Source: Lucifuga dentata (taxonomy: Eukaryota > Chordata > Actinopteri > Ophidiiformes > Bythitidae). Taken from it: DNA of 64,000 bases. Shown one piece after another: positions 23,004 through 36,200 of this stretch. The DNA lies in NCBI GenBank assembly GCA_014773175.1, contig VXCM01000285.1:310001-374000 (forward strand). Direction: 5' to 3'. A program made the position numbers and the translations under genes. Below the pieces are notes generated by a model. That model did not search any database and was not told where the DNA came from. It worked only from the letters and a program-made list of their open reading frames with translations. How positions within the stretch are numbered: position 1 is the first letter of the stretch; every line of letters starts with the position of its first letter.

Positions 23004-25546
23004 GGTGGGTGGGGTGTATTATACATAAATTCTGAAACTCGGGGGAAATGTAGGTATTGAATAAGAGATGATTTATATACTGTCTCCTGCTCAATCTAGT
23101 TTTCTTCCTTCTCTCTTTGCAAATACTGCACATGGACTGGCTCCTCTCACAGTGCCGATCAAAAATTACTGGCAGATCTCTCAACCATTTTTATGTTCTT
23201 CTTATAGAAAAACCTGATGATGCAATACAAAAAGAGGAAAGCCAATGGTTATGCTAAAAACAAAAAAGAGCGCTTGTATCTTTACTTTTCTATCAGTGGT
23301 CGCTGAAAACCATCAATTACTCTGCGATCACTCTCAAATCACAGTGTGTTGCCTCAGAAGTGCATACAGTAAGTGTAAGTTTCTCCTCTTCCTCCTTCGC
23401 CGGTGGACTTTTGAGAGTTCAGAAAAAAAGAGAATAGATAAGAACACATTAAGAAAAGCAACCTCCTTCTCGGGCTAAAGTGGTTTCTGAGTGCTCATTA
23501 CATTCCCCTCTCATCAGGGATCCAAGTCATCACAGCTGTCAACACTGTGTTTCCTGCTGATGAACAAGACAAAGAGAGGGGGAAGAAAATGAGCGAGAGA
23601 AAGGAAGCGGTCCTCATTCATACCTATGAATCTAAACACTTTTAAGCTTGACATGATGGGCACTTAGGAGTGTCTGTCTGAGGTTTCGCTCAAAGCTGAA
23701 GAGTGATATACTCCTGGCACTCTCGTTTTAAGGATGGAGGGAGAGCCTCAGTGCCCCCCNAAAAGGTTTTTGATAAAGGATTCTGTTTTTTTTTTTTTTT
23801 TTACTTTGGAGCCAAGTCTGAAAGGCCTGTGATGTCTCACGCCCAGGGATAGCCTGGCCAAACCTGACACACCATCTCTATAGTATTTATGGAGGCAAAA
23901 CTTTAATGGATTAAAGGCCGAACGAGACATGACAGCTCTCTGCGAATATATAAACCACAGTCATGACTGCACGCAGACAAATACATGTGCACACATGTAA
24001 CACACACGCACACATTATTCATGGGTTTGACTTGCTGAAATGAAAAACAGACAGGCTGCAGCAACTAACAGCTCCTCAGCATAATCAGGTCTGTTAAACA
24101 AACTACAAAACCATCAGCTGACACCTCGCTCAGAACAAGCCAGCATACATTCACAAACACATATAGGCAAAAGCTCGGCAAACATGACTCATGGAAATGA
24201 AAACGGACCCTACTTGGTGATGGCTGGATGCCTCGTGACAGCGAGGAAGCCTGGGTGGTGTACCTAGGGACTCGCGCCCTCCTGCAGGTATAGGCAGCCC
24301 TGTCAAGCCTGCTTGACAGGAGAGCTGAGGGCTTGAGGCAGTGATGATGAAAAAATGTCCTTACTGTCCTCAGATAAAGCTGATGGGCCTTTAATATCAA
24401 GGTTTAATGTGCTTTTCCTCTATGAGTTTCAGGGGCCAGTGAAGCTGCTCTCTCGGGACGCTACAGCCTGAAGCTCGTGCTGAATTTATGAACATTCATT
24501 GTGGAAAAGGGAAAGAATGGAATGACAACTACTAATGGCTGTCAGTTTCATTTAGCGTTTCCATAATGTGGACATTGAAGCCTCTAGAGACTACTGCTGT
24601 GAATAAGGGCTGCAAAATCTTTACTTGACATCTTGTGGCTACAACTTGGAAGCAGTCGTGTGTATACATCACTGAAATGTCCATCTACCCACCCACCCAT
24701 TCCATTTTCTCTGTCTCCCCTTGTCTTATGCAGGGTCATATGGAGTTCATTAGATGAGAGGAAAATTCAAAATTATATTTATAAATTTAAAACCAACTAC
24801 AAAAGTACAGCAGACACCGCACTACGATCAACAATATTACTGATAATATTGATATTAGCTATGAGGAAGTGGCCAAATGGAACATATTAAAAATCCACAA
24901 AAAACAAAATCCCACATATCCTGCTTAACAAGAACATTTTTGCTGCTGACAGGTCATATTCAGGGTAAATCAAACATGATGTGAGCATAGCATTGGTTTT
25001 TAAAGGGGTGGGGGAGGGGGTTGCAGCGTTGAGTGGATTCCAGGATGTAACCTTTGCATTGACTCCACTCACTTAAACAGTCCAACCAAAGCTGAGTTGT
25101 GACAGGTAAGAAAAGGCCAAAAATTGGAGACACGACTAGCTTCCACCCACTCTAACCCGTGCCACGTCTCCTGAGAGCAGCGGCCATACCACCCAAAATA
25201 TCACCACTCTAATACCTGCTGCCAATCTAGACAGCTGGGTGAGTACTGATAAGAGTCAACGCAAAGAGAAAGCCTTTAAAGAATTTGTTTCTAAAGCGTT
25301 TGGCCATGACAAGTTGCTAAAAAAGCTTTTGGCATAGACTGCGGAGCTTTCTAGAAATCTATTAGAGGGATGAAATGTTTCATAGTACAAGTGATTGGCT
25401 GATGGTAGCAGAGAACATCACGATTTTCCTGCTCATCAGTGATCGCTTGCCTCACAGATCAGAGCACTGTGACCCTGAAAAAAGACAACTCCATCAGAGC
25501 TAAAAAGCTTCACTGTTGCAGAAAGGAGCAGATTACTCATAACAGC

Positions 25547-25581
<35 letters not shown>

Positions 25582-26984
25582 AGGTTTGTTTTGCTCTCTG
25601 AACAGGCCGAAGTCATACCAGAGATGCACCACATGAGATAAAAACCCAAATAAACTGCTCTCAATATAATGTGTAGCCATTATTGTAAAATTTCACTGTA
25701 TCCTGCTTTTCCCAGCACGCCATGTTTACATTCATAAGCTGAGAGAAATTTTTTCCAGGAGTATGAAATGCAAAACAAAAATCTTTCTTAGCCATTTTAG
25801 TCCTGCACTTCAACAGATATAAATTTTTGGAGTGTCCTGTTCAAGCAATGTCTGACAACATCCTTTATGTCATTCACCCCCCCCCCNCCCCCCACTTCTC
25901 TCTGTGTGAGCATATGTATGGTTCCTGTTATTATTGACTGTCAAAGTAATGCAAAATGCCAGAAATATATTATTTAAAAGTGCAAACTTGCAGCTGAAAC
26001 AGATTAAACTACACATAGTGCAATGAAGGATATTGTGGAGAGCTAAGAGCTTCTGAAAGAGTTGGACCAGCATCAAACTCAGCTCATTCTGGACAACATA
26101 CAGTCCTTACAGGGTGCAGGCGCCTGTTGTTGAGCAACCCTGTAATACAATCCAGTACTAAAGCTCTGCAAAATACCCTCCAGTGATTGCGTAAAAGATG
26201 TGATGATTAACTCTGTGGTAATTTTTTTGGTGACGTTGTTGCATAGATCTGCATTTTAATCCACCTTCCACACATGAACACCCCCCTCAATACTTTTCTG
26301 ACAGTCTCGAAAAATAAAGCCTCATAAACTTCACAAACCTTGTGAATTTTATAAGGTTTTATAAGGTTACGAGGCGTTTTTCCCAGATTGCATTATGTTA
26401 CATTGGGTCCACCCCCTGGATGTATATATTTGCTTTGCTGCCTTTTGGCATGCTTCCCATGGATATAATGTAAATAAAACACAGCCACAATGAGAATGGG
26501 GGGGGTCTGCTAGACCACTGTTTTTCATTTTACCTTTACAATGGCACGCAACATTAGAAACGATAAACGGTAGCCTAAAAACAGTTTGAGGTGACCTATA
26601 CAGGCAACTTGGAAATCAGCTTCTCTGGATCATAACCAAAAGCACCTCTGGTTGCATTAGCATTCATTCTACCAGGACAAGCAAGCTGGAAAACTCATTT
26701 CTCCACAGATTCTGTTTCCTCTCAGGTGCATCGTATAATCCTTCTTCACTTTGAGAAACAACAGACAATCCTGCTTGTTATATAAGGGACATCCGTGCTT
26801 TGTGTTTAGAGAGCAGTAAGCACTGGATGAGCTGTATTACTGAAACCAAATCAACAGCGGGATTTTAGGACTAGTGAATGCTGCAATTTCAGCTTTCAGC
26901 AAGTTTTGTAGTGTTTGTCTCACACTTCTCTTGAGATGTTGCATAACAGTAGAGGCCCCGACTGCTAACAAGAGAGATAGTGCT

Positions 26985-27240
26985 GGGAACAGAGCGTGTG
27001 TTCACTAATGTGGTAGATGTGTGTGTCTGTAATGGTTCCTTTGTACACATGTATATTAAGTCCTTTGGCTTTGACATGAATGACTTCATAAATCCAGATG
27101 GGTGACAAAGTAAAGGAGAAACCAATGTGAAATGGCTTGTTATGGTGTTGGCCACTGTGAGCCTGCAGAACAGCTTCAATGCAGCCTGGCATAGATTATG
27201 CAAATCTGTGAACACCATTCTTCTAAAAGATGATCCCTTA
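26985..27240 (-). pseudogene. Tc1/mariner-type transposase C-terminal remnant, minus copy
   Basis: In minus sense the frame reads MPGCIEAVLQAHSGQ, resembling the MPRRIEAVLAARGGPT-type end of Tc1-like DDE transposases. Only the C-terminal end is present and no intact gene can be formed. Confidence 0.45.
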
Positions 27241-27449
27241 TTGGGTGCCTACCTGATGCTGTGTTGTGTCTTGCTCAGTTCAAGAAGCAGACTAGTGCTG
27301 ACGGCAAAGCAAGAGCAAAGAACGTCATCAAGAAGCGCCCTTAGCTTGTTAGCTTACAAGTAGCTAATGTCACATTTCAAATGCGAGCACAGACCATACG
27401 CCAGTTTGCAAACCTGACTGTTTTCATTTCACCATGCAAAATGTATGGG

Positions 27450-27600
27450 GAATTGCTCTCTTATGAGCTTCTACTCCATTGTTTTGGCACTTCTGCTTAT
27501 GTCACATACTGCTATTTCCTCAAAGCTTGCACATTTGAAAGGTTACTGGCAGATGGATCAAAGTTGAACTTGATTTACATTTGAGAAAAGTGGAGAATTT
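27450..27600 (+). repeat. Dispersed repeat, plus-orientation copy
   Basis: Matches the 21140-21440 repeat in opposite orientation (GCACATTTGAAAGGTTACTG, GGATCAAAGTTGAACTTGAT). It lies between two inverted transposase remnants. Confidence 0.45.
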
Positions 27601-27689
27601 GGCCACTGGCCCTGCTTGTTGTTGGGGTCAAGCTTTCAGGCCACTTGTGGATCTTGAATTGAAGTGCTGTGGTTAGATTACTCGTCCTT

Positions 27690-27965
27690 CCCTGTTTTTT
27701 TAATAAGTGGCATCTCAATCTAATTGAGCACTTATGGAAGATTTTGGACTGATGGGTTAGAGGTTAGACAGTACCAAACACCAAATAAGAGATTGGTGTG
27801 GGATGGTGTTCCATCCTTCCAGTAGAGTTCCATAAACTTGTACAATCTACTGTATGCCAAGACACACCAAAGCTATTCTGGCGGCTCATGGCAGCCAGAC
27901 ACCTTGTTAAAACACTTTACGTTGGCTTTTCCTTTGTAATCCGTCTGTACTGTATGTCCAAAGCA
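27690..27965 (+). pseudogene. Tc1/mariner-type transposase C-terminal remnant, plus copy
   Basis: LPVEFHKLVQS followed, after a small frameshift, by MPRHTKAILAAHGSQT matches the same transposase end as 26985-27240 but in opposite orientation. Stops and shifts make it non-functional. Confidence 0.5.
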
Positions 27966-29869
27966 ACTGTAAGCATGATGCACACGCACACTTACGCTAA
28001 ATTACCAGTTTAGTAGGTATACCTATAAATGCAAAAGATTAAAACAAACCTCTTAATGTAATACAGCCTAATAATCCAACACAAACTCCAGCTTCAAATT
28101 TATTATAGAGCTAATCAACAGCTCACTGGCACTACCAACAATAATCAAACATTATGTTTCACAAGGGTAGGATTTATTGCAGGGCTGTTATGTTGAATAT
28201 ACAGGTAATAAACTGGTAACTCAGTGTATAATCTGCTCACTTGGAAACAGCAGAATTGACATGTGCTGTTGTCTTTCTCATCTTCCCACGCAGTCATCAT
28301 CTGTGCAGATTTGTGCAGATCAGCAGAGAAAGAACACAGACATGCCTTCCCTCAGACACCAGGCCCTGTCCCAACCTTTTTTTTTTTTTTTTTTTANTTT
28401 TTTTTTTTTTTTTTTAAACAGTTTTCTCAGATCTTTCAGAGCCCGCTGTACAATTAATAATTAACACATCAGCATATAATGGATCAGGGATTAATAATTA
28501 ATCTTAACAATTTGAACAAAAATAGACTGAAGGCTAAGAGGAGTCTGCTGCAACAGGTTGGGACGGGGATAATGGGGTCATACCTGAACATGCAGTAAAG
28601 ACACTGACTGCGAGCTGATGCCGTTAATTTGGCAACATCAGTCAGCGTTATGCATGTATAATAAGGCTGGGAATTAAAGTAGCTACATCATTCCTGTGAC
28701 GCCTGAGGGCAAACACATAACACTTGCTGACAACATTTGTTCGAGTATTAAAAATTCTGAACTGGATAGTGCCTTTTATGGGCTGATTTAGCAGGAAATG
28801 GAGTGGATCTGGTTGAAAATACCAGTCCACTCTCACTGCAATGTCCAAGTTTTAATGACAAGCTATTTACAACATATCTAACATATCTTAAGAGCATTAC
28901 AAATAATGCAAGACATAATTAAAGTCTTAACCAGTGCTTGAGCTATGAATGATGTCTGGGCCACTGACATTTTTAATTAAGGCCAGCACAAGTGCAGGGC
29001 ACGTTATGACAAATTTTCTTTACTTCCTGCCTAAGGAGCATAATTTGTTAACTCAGTATGTCAATGGAATGAAAAGTGTGTTTGGCAGTTGGGGCAGAGA
29101 TGATGGCTGAGTGAAAAAGCATAACAGGACTTGATGGTGACAATGGACAACTTAAGTGGGACCTCTAATGAATCTAGTCTGTTCCCCCATCTGCTGCAGA
29201 AGGGTTGGCAGAGCGGTAGTTTCATCTATTGGCAGATAACAATATCTCTTGCTCTCTCCTTTTCAAACAATGCCATGATATTTACAAGTCATGTGGTTCT
29301 GCTCTGAGACAAGGCTTCACGCTCAAAGTGTTTTGGGTTTCCAGGGAAACTGAAGGCCACCTGCATTCTCCGCTTTACGTTGCAGCCAAGTAAAAGCAGG
29401 TCAGACACCTTTCTGGTCTTGTCAATATGTTACCATGAATTCTCCTTGGCAAGAACAACAGCACCTCTAACATTACTACCTCAATTTCACATTTGGCTCT
29501 TAATAATGCTGTATGGAGAATGTCTGGCAATGAGACTGTATCATCTGTTCTCTAAGAGTCTCATGTGGGAGGATCTTCAGTTACAGTTACACTGAAACTT
29601 TCATAGACTGGGCTGACCAACCCTAACCTCATCTTATCCCTGATAAGCAATGATTCAGCAAACTTATCCCATGTTAAAAGAATCATACTGTGTTTAAATC
29701 AATATAATGTCACTGTGAAGCACTTACATTAATGATCAAAAAGGCTCTTTCATCATTCACAGGCTAGAAGGGCAATCATTATAGCACATACCTCCACCAA
29801 AGCCAAACAAGCCAAGAAAAATGTGTTTTGTTCTAATAATATCCCAACCTAAAATTTACCGCACCAGTA

Positions 29870-29959
29870 GTATATTTTGGGAATTGGTTGTCAGTAATGT
29901 AACATGTATGCGGGTTGTATGTATTGGAGTCAAACATGCTAAATCACTGGTATTGTCCT
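29870..29959. mobile_element. Fragment of the TTAA-flanked MITE
   Basis: A single end: GGTTGTCAGTAATGTAACAT and GGAGTCAAACATGCTAAATC, ending GGTATTGTCC next to TTAA (29960-29963). Confidence 0.65.
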
Positions 29960-31208
29960 TTAACAGTTCTTCCCTGGGCCACGCCCCACCTGTCCAACAA
30001 GTTTTTTCATAACTTGTCAAAAACAAACCAACCGGTGAAAACATAACATAACCTCTGTGGTGGAGGTAACAAGTTTTATGTCACTTTATGCCAGCATACA
30101 GACCAATCTGCCTATTTAACACATATATATTCAGCATAATTTAGCAGATGTCTTTAAAAATAGATGATGAAGTAAAATTTTAATCAATTTCTGTGACATT
30201 TCATTTCGGCTTTACCTTAGCTTATCATCAACAAAGACACATAGGAAGCCAAGGCAACTGCAAACACACTTCACAACTAACACAGCTAATGCAAGAAGAG
30301 GTGCAACTCCGAGACCTGATCCAGACCCATAATTCATTTGACATGTGTGTTGAGGCTGTGCATGATAATGTGGCTGCTGCCTGCCAGAGCCCCGACTGCA
30401 CAGTGGAGCTATTCATCCACACTGAGAACTTTATAATGTCAACACAGCGATGTGTTACAAAACATATCACTGTTTGTAAAATATATGCTTTTGGCCTTTC
30501 AGTCTACATTTGATATGCTGTGACTTAGCTTGTAGACAAAGCAATGAGCATGTGTTTAAACCTGAACTACTAAACCACTATTGTTTTTAGGTTGTTCTTG
30601 TTCCTTAATTTCCTGTACAGACCTCCAACTTTTAACACTCATAATGTTCTCATTGGAAGAGGCAGGTCCTGTTACGTCCAAATTTCCAACCATTAATTTC
30701 AGATAAGGCCAAATATTTGAAACCAATAAATACTAGTAACTAATAATCTTTGATATAATTTTGCAGTCTCATAAAACAATACTACACATTTAATTTAACT
30801 TGGGAACTCTTGAACATCTCAGACTAGCCAAGTCAGATTCTTGTTTAAAATCCCTTCTTCGCTCACTTTTATAGTTTTTAATCTCTTTTATTGATCATTT
30901 ATAATATATTATATGTTCTTTATTTGTGTTCTTGTGACGTTCATGTGTTTGATTTAACTTAAAACTGTTTCACTGTGTTTTCTTCTGGCTTCTATGTATG
31001 TTTGTAAAACACTAGTGGCAATTTCTGTCCTTAATTTTTGTTTTTCATCTCCTATGAGCAATAAGCATTAGAACGTTACTTTGTCGAACCATAGCTGTAA
31101 AAAACTACTTTAGATAATAACTAACAGAACTGTCAGCCACTGATTTCTACATTAGCAGTGGTGAAATGATGTCACATAAAAGTATACCGTGATTATGAAA
31201 ATACTTAC

Positions 31209-31271
31209 ATGCTATAAGCGTCCCTGGGCAAACTCCTTTCTCAAAATGCAATGAATCACTTCCTGACGTCA
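31209..31271 (-). promoter_or_regulatory. Candidate tnfaip8l1 promoter and non-coding first exon
   Basis: On the minus strand a perfect CRE palindrome TGACGTCA (31264-31271) is directly followed by GGAAGTG, an ETS core. A GC-moderate stretch then leads to a strong donor, CAT|GTAAGTATT, with the exon end at 31209. tnfaip8l1 needs a 5' UTR exon to the right of 19460 on this strand, and no other gene needs one here. If correct, the first intron is about 11.7 kb. The link is inference from position and motifs only. Confidence 0.42.
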
Positions 31272-33111
31272 CAAATACACTTCCAAAAGTATCGTTTCCC
31301 CTTTATTCATATTAAAAAAAAAAAAAAAAAAANAAAAAAAAAAAAAAAAAAGTCAAGCAAAGCAATTACCGCAGATAATAAAGCGATGTTTTTGGCATGA
31401 TTCTGCAGGATTAGGTGTGTTCCTTGTCCGGGAACACAGCTGTTTTATAACACATCAGACTGCAGCTTCTTTGCTTGTTTGCTGATGAGACGTTTCGTTA
31501 AATGCTACTCAAGCGTTTAGCCGTTTATCACCAGGACGTGAACTCACCTTTCACAGGGGGCAGGAGGGTCAGAGAACAAGATGACAACTTAATCTGGACC
31601 ACAACTCAAGTCTTCATCCTGGATCACAACTACAGTCTCTTCACTGCATGTTTTGTTTGCAGGATCTCCGATAAAAATGTCCTCTTTTGTCCTTCCTTTT
31701 CCGTTGGTAACCGTGTATCTGGCACAGATGTGTAAATTATTGAAAGAGTGTTTTCTTCTCTTGGTGCTATGAGATCGGTTACAGGAGTTGGTTGTAACCC
31801 GATTCCTCCCACTCCTTGTAAAAAAGTTTCAAACTTGAGGAGGACCTGGAAATGAGGAGATTGATGTTGGTTTGGGCCAATGGTGGAGCAACAGGGGGAC
31901 AGAGCAGCCCAATCAGACCAGAAGTAGAGCCGTTTACTGCAGAACGTACCCTGCCCCCATTAGGGTTTCCAGTAATTATCCAGTCCCAAGGCTGAAAATT
32001 TCCCAGAGGAAACGGTGTGAGGGGAACAATGAGCAGGAACTGTGGAGAACAACTTTATGTCATGGATAAAGTGATATATGAGAATCTTGTTAAGTTACAA
32101 ATTCATAAAATACACTTTCACATTCTTGTGTTTTCACATTCGAGTAGCAACATTTTAATAACAAAATATGTCATTTTTTAATTTGTTATAAATCACACAC
32201 TGAGTATTTTACACAGATAATAATAGACTTGTGATTAGTGTTTGTGAGAGGATGTTTTCAAGACAGAGGAAGTTTCTGGTCAGACTAATGAACCGGAATT
32301 CCCAAGGTTAAAATAGCTCACGTCCAAGTTTGTTTGTTTGAGCAGCTCTAATATAATAAACTTTATGAGTTACAGCCACCTGCGTATCATGAAAAGTGAT
32401 TAAACGACAGTCCACAGCTCTATAACGTCAGATACCTGATCTCAACACACTCCTTCATGTTTTAAAGATTTTTTTTTTTTACCAAAATCATTTAAGCTAA
32501 GTCTATTAATGTTTGAGGTGGTGTATTTTAAATCACCTCACCTAAAAATATTATATTGTATGACAGTATCATAAGACACCTGTGGAGAGATTGTTGTAGT
32601 GCGACCTCTAGTGGCAAAATGCTCGTTAGTGCAAAAAGTATAAAAGTAAAATCAGCATTTATGAAACAATGGAAATATCGAAGAGCCACTCGTATTGATT
32701 AATTAATTAAATTCGATAAATAACGGAAACACAAAATATCTGAAGCATTTTTTTTAAAACCAGGCCATTGAATTTAATTATTTCTATCTTTTCGGATGCT
32801 GCTTCTCTTTGCTGATGTAAAGTTGTATCAAATTAACTAATTAAATAAACAGAAATAATGTAAAATTTTCTTTTTAATTGTATGCCGATGAGGATACTGC
32901 TTCCTGATGATGAATCAACATAATAGACTTTTTCAGATGTGTACGGAGCCCGGATGTAAAAAAAATAAAATAAAAAATAAAATTAATAAACCAGCTAAAT
33001 CATTCCAAATACATTAAATTGAAAAACAATAACAAAACCTCCAAACTCCTATCAAAAGGGGGAATAAAATCCCACCTGTTAAATTTATATAATGAAAAAA
33101 GTTTATAATGA
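31272..33111. other. Intergenic between the tnfaip8l1 and cope promoters
   Basis: A poly-A tract with N at 31333 lies near the left end. The open frame at 31502-31735 has no recognisable similarity. The rest is AT-rich with no identified element. Confidence 0.5.
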
Positions 33112-33189
33112 ACTACATCTCCCATAATCCTCTGCACAAACCAGGACGGTGACGTGTCTGTGCTACGTGTCAGGAAGTGTGTAGTCAAC
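33112..33189 (+). promoter_or_regulatory. cope core promoter: ZNF143-like, CRE-half and ETS sites
   Basis: An ACTACATCTCCCATAATCC block at 33112-33130 matches the well-known ZNF143/Staf promoter motif (ACTACAnnTCCCA). It is followed by a TGACGTG CRE half and an AGGAAGTG ETS core at about 33172-33179, then the ATG of cope at 33190. No TATA box is present. The combination is typical of a housekeeping promoter, which suits a coatomer subunit. Confidence 0.65.
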
Positions 33190-33291
33190 ATGGCGGCGCA
33201 GCAGGGTGATGTTGATGAACTCTTCGATGTAAAAAATGCATATTACATTGGCAGCTATCAACAGTGTATTAATGAGGCTCAGAAGGTGAAG
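33190..33291 (+). CDS. cope: cope exon 1 (residues 1-34)
   Basis: ATG in an AACATGG context. Encodes the conserved N-terminal helix ending CINEAQKVK. Donor AAG|GTAAGT. Confidence 0.95.
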
Positions 33292-36200
33292 GTAAGTTTG
33301 GAAATGTAGCACATAAATGTTTCTAAATATGTAATTTTCCACCTATTTATGTTTCTGGCTAATAGCAGTTAGCACTGTGCTGGAGAGCAACGGCGCTATT
33401 GCAGCTAGCTGTCTCCGTGGATTGAATGGGTTATTTAGCTGTTATCTGTGTTTTTATCTTTGCAGCCATCATCACCAGAGAAGGAGATAGAAAGGGACAT
33501 GTTTTTGTACAGAGCATACATTGCCCAGGTAATCACATGTGCCTTTTTCCCAAGCAGAGATATTATGTGTGACTCTGAGCACATTTATTGTGATTAACAG
33601 TGTATTCATTATTATTATTATTAACAGTGTATTCATTATTGATTGACAAACTGAAAGCCACCCTACCCTGCTGTGATGTTTGTTATTGCAGAGGAAGTAT
33701 GCTGTGGTCCTGGATGACATCAAAGCCAACTCTTCCTCTGAGCTCCAGGCTGTGAGGATGTTTGCTGAGTATCTGTCCAACGACAGCAAAAGGTCTGAGT
33801 CTGCATCTGATATAGATTAAAATAAAAAAAGCCTTATTGTGATTATATTACTGTACATGTGCCGAGATATTTATGCATATTATTATAAAACAGTCTTTAA
33901 CGATGAAATGATTGCTCGACTAAGCAGGTACTTAGTCAACATTGACAAGGTTTATAATTGTCAATTACTTGTTTGGGGTTTTTAACTGTTGTTGAAACAA
34001 AACAGCAAAGCCATTTCGGTGGGTTCCAAGAACTTGTGATAAACTTGTGACAGACAAACCTAATCAATCATCAAAAATATCAATAAATTAATCAGTAATG
34101 ACAATAACCAATAGTTTGGACTGCAGCTAAGGTTTATTTTCAATATCAATTCATTGACTAATCAGTTAGTATGTAAAAAGTCAAAATAATGGCAAATGTC
34201 CTTGTCAAATTTCCAGAACTCAAAGTGATGTCTTCACATTACTTTTTGTATAAGCAACACCTTGCAAACCCAAAAACATTCAATTTACAATTAGATGAAA
34301 CTGAATAGAAGCAAATGCTCACACTGAAGAAGCTGGAATCAGATAGTATGTGGCATTTTTACTTTAAAAAAATACAAACAATTAATTATTAAAATAATTG
34401 TAGATTAATTTTCTGTTGATCAGCTAGTCAACTAATTGTTTAAGCACAACATTAGTTGCAGCTTTATTATTGATACCCAACTCTACTGGCTTTTTAACAG
34501 TTGTCAGTAGAAGAAGAAATGTCATGTAAGAAATTCTGTTTGAGGTGATGAAGCACATTAGCTTTACTGGCTGTCTTCACTTAGAAAAAGATGGGGGGTG
34601 GGTTGTTCTGAATCCTCACCTGATCTCTGATGTCAGGTTATTAGTACTTTCTAATGAAATTCAACTGGTTTCTAAAAATTGGATAAGGATAAATATATTG
34701 AATTTACTTTTGTATCTTTAAAAAAAAAACATTTCAAATGACATAAATTCTCTGTTCCAAGTTGAAATCCAACTTGGTGTCAGTGTGTGAAGATGACTAA
34801 ACTGCCTTGGAGATGAATGTTTCTCCACTTCGTACCTTGGTGTGATTTCTGTATTCCCTTTCTTGCTAGTCTGAACTGTTTGCATTCTGCTATTCTCTGT
34901 GTAGGGATGCTATTGTTGCTGATCTAGATAAGAAGATGGCAAAGAGTGTGGATGCTGCCAACACCACCTTCCTTCTCATGGCTGCATCCATCTACTACCA
35001 TGAAATGAACACTGACGCTGCTCTCAGGACTCTACACCAAGGAGAAAGTCTGGAGTGGTAAGAAGGGGTTGTGGTTTTGAATTTACAAGCTTCAAATGCA
35101 ACACCCTCTGAAATCCTCTGTGTAACATCTGTTTACCTACATAGCAAATGAAATCTTATAGATTCAAACTATATTGCAGACATGATGAAGCGCCTAGTGT
35201 TGAGAAATTATTCTTAACATGTTATGCCTGAAACAAAAATCCACATAATTGTTATTTTTTTAAAAGCATTACATTGACAGTTTGTAACGTACAGTACAGA
35301 CATTCTGGAAACGTAATCTATACAAAGTATATAGTTTAGAACCTGTTGCTTTTACAACAAAAGGTAGTTCTTTTACTTCTGTAAATTAAAGTTTGTGCTA
35401 TCATATCTGCTCAACACAACTCTTGACATTCATTCATTTTGCAGAACACAGCCAAAAACTGACTAAAGTCATCTGTTCTCATGTTTCAGTATGGCCATGA
35501 CTATTCAGGTGTTGCTGAGTCTGGATCGTGTTGACCTGGCAAGGTATGAATTCATTTACACGCTTCTTGCAAAAAGTGTTTAGATGGTTTGCATTGGACC
35601 TCAAGGTCAGCTTTGTTATTTTTAACTTAATGGAAAACACCCAGGTGCTCTTTGAATGACAGTGTGCATACTCTTCAGTGTAAGCTTTCAGAAAGCTGAT
35701 ATATTGCGTTGCCTCCCGCATAATAAAGTCAACATTTCTAGCTGAATCATCTGTTACAGACATACACCCTGTTAAAGTTGGAGATATTTTCGTTGGACCA
35801 TAATGGCATTTTTCCTGTTACTCACAGGAAAGAGCTGAAGAAGATGCAGGAGCAGGACGAGGATGCCACTCTAACCCAGCTAGCCACAGCCTGGGTTAAT
35901 ATTGCTGTGGTGAGGAGAAAAGCATTCTGATGCATTTGTGGAAAACCACGATTTATAGTTGACTGTAAACAATTACCCTGTCATGAATAATTTGCAAGAC
36001 ACTTTGGGCATGATGGGAAGAAGCTGCATAAAACGTATCAGTGTGTACAAATTACATTGCTGTTTATCACACTATCAGTATCCAAGTAATATTGTAAGCG
36101 TGTGAAGCTGCAATCATGGTGCAAACACAGACACCGTTACAGACTTTAGCGGTTCTTGGCATTATCACAGTCTAACACTCAGATTACATTTCCTCTTGCC

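Larger units (their letters stand above)
19461..31208. other. Repeat-rich region, probable first intron of tnfaip8l1
   Basis: No coding exon is recognised. It holds TG runs (about 19893-19917, 19972-19990, 25549-25580), a GA run (22946-22995), C and G homopolymers with N at 22809, 23760 and 25887, a poly-T with N at 28397, and the elements listed separately. Confidence 0.55.
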
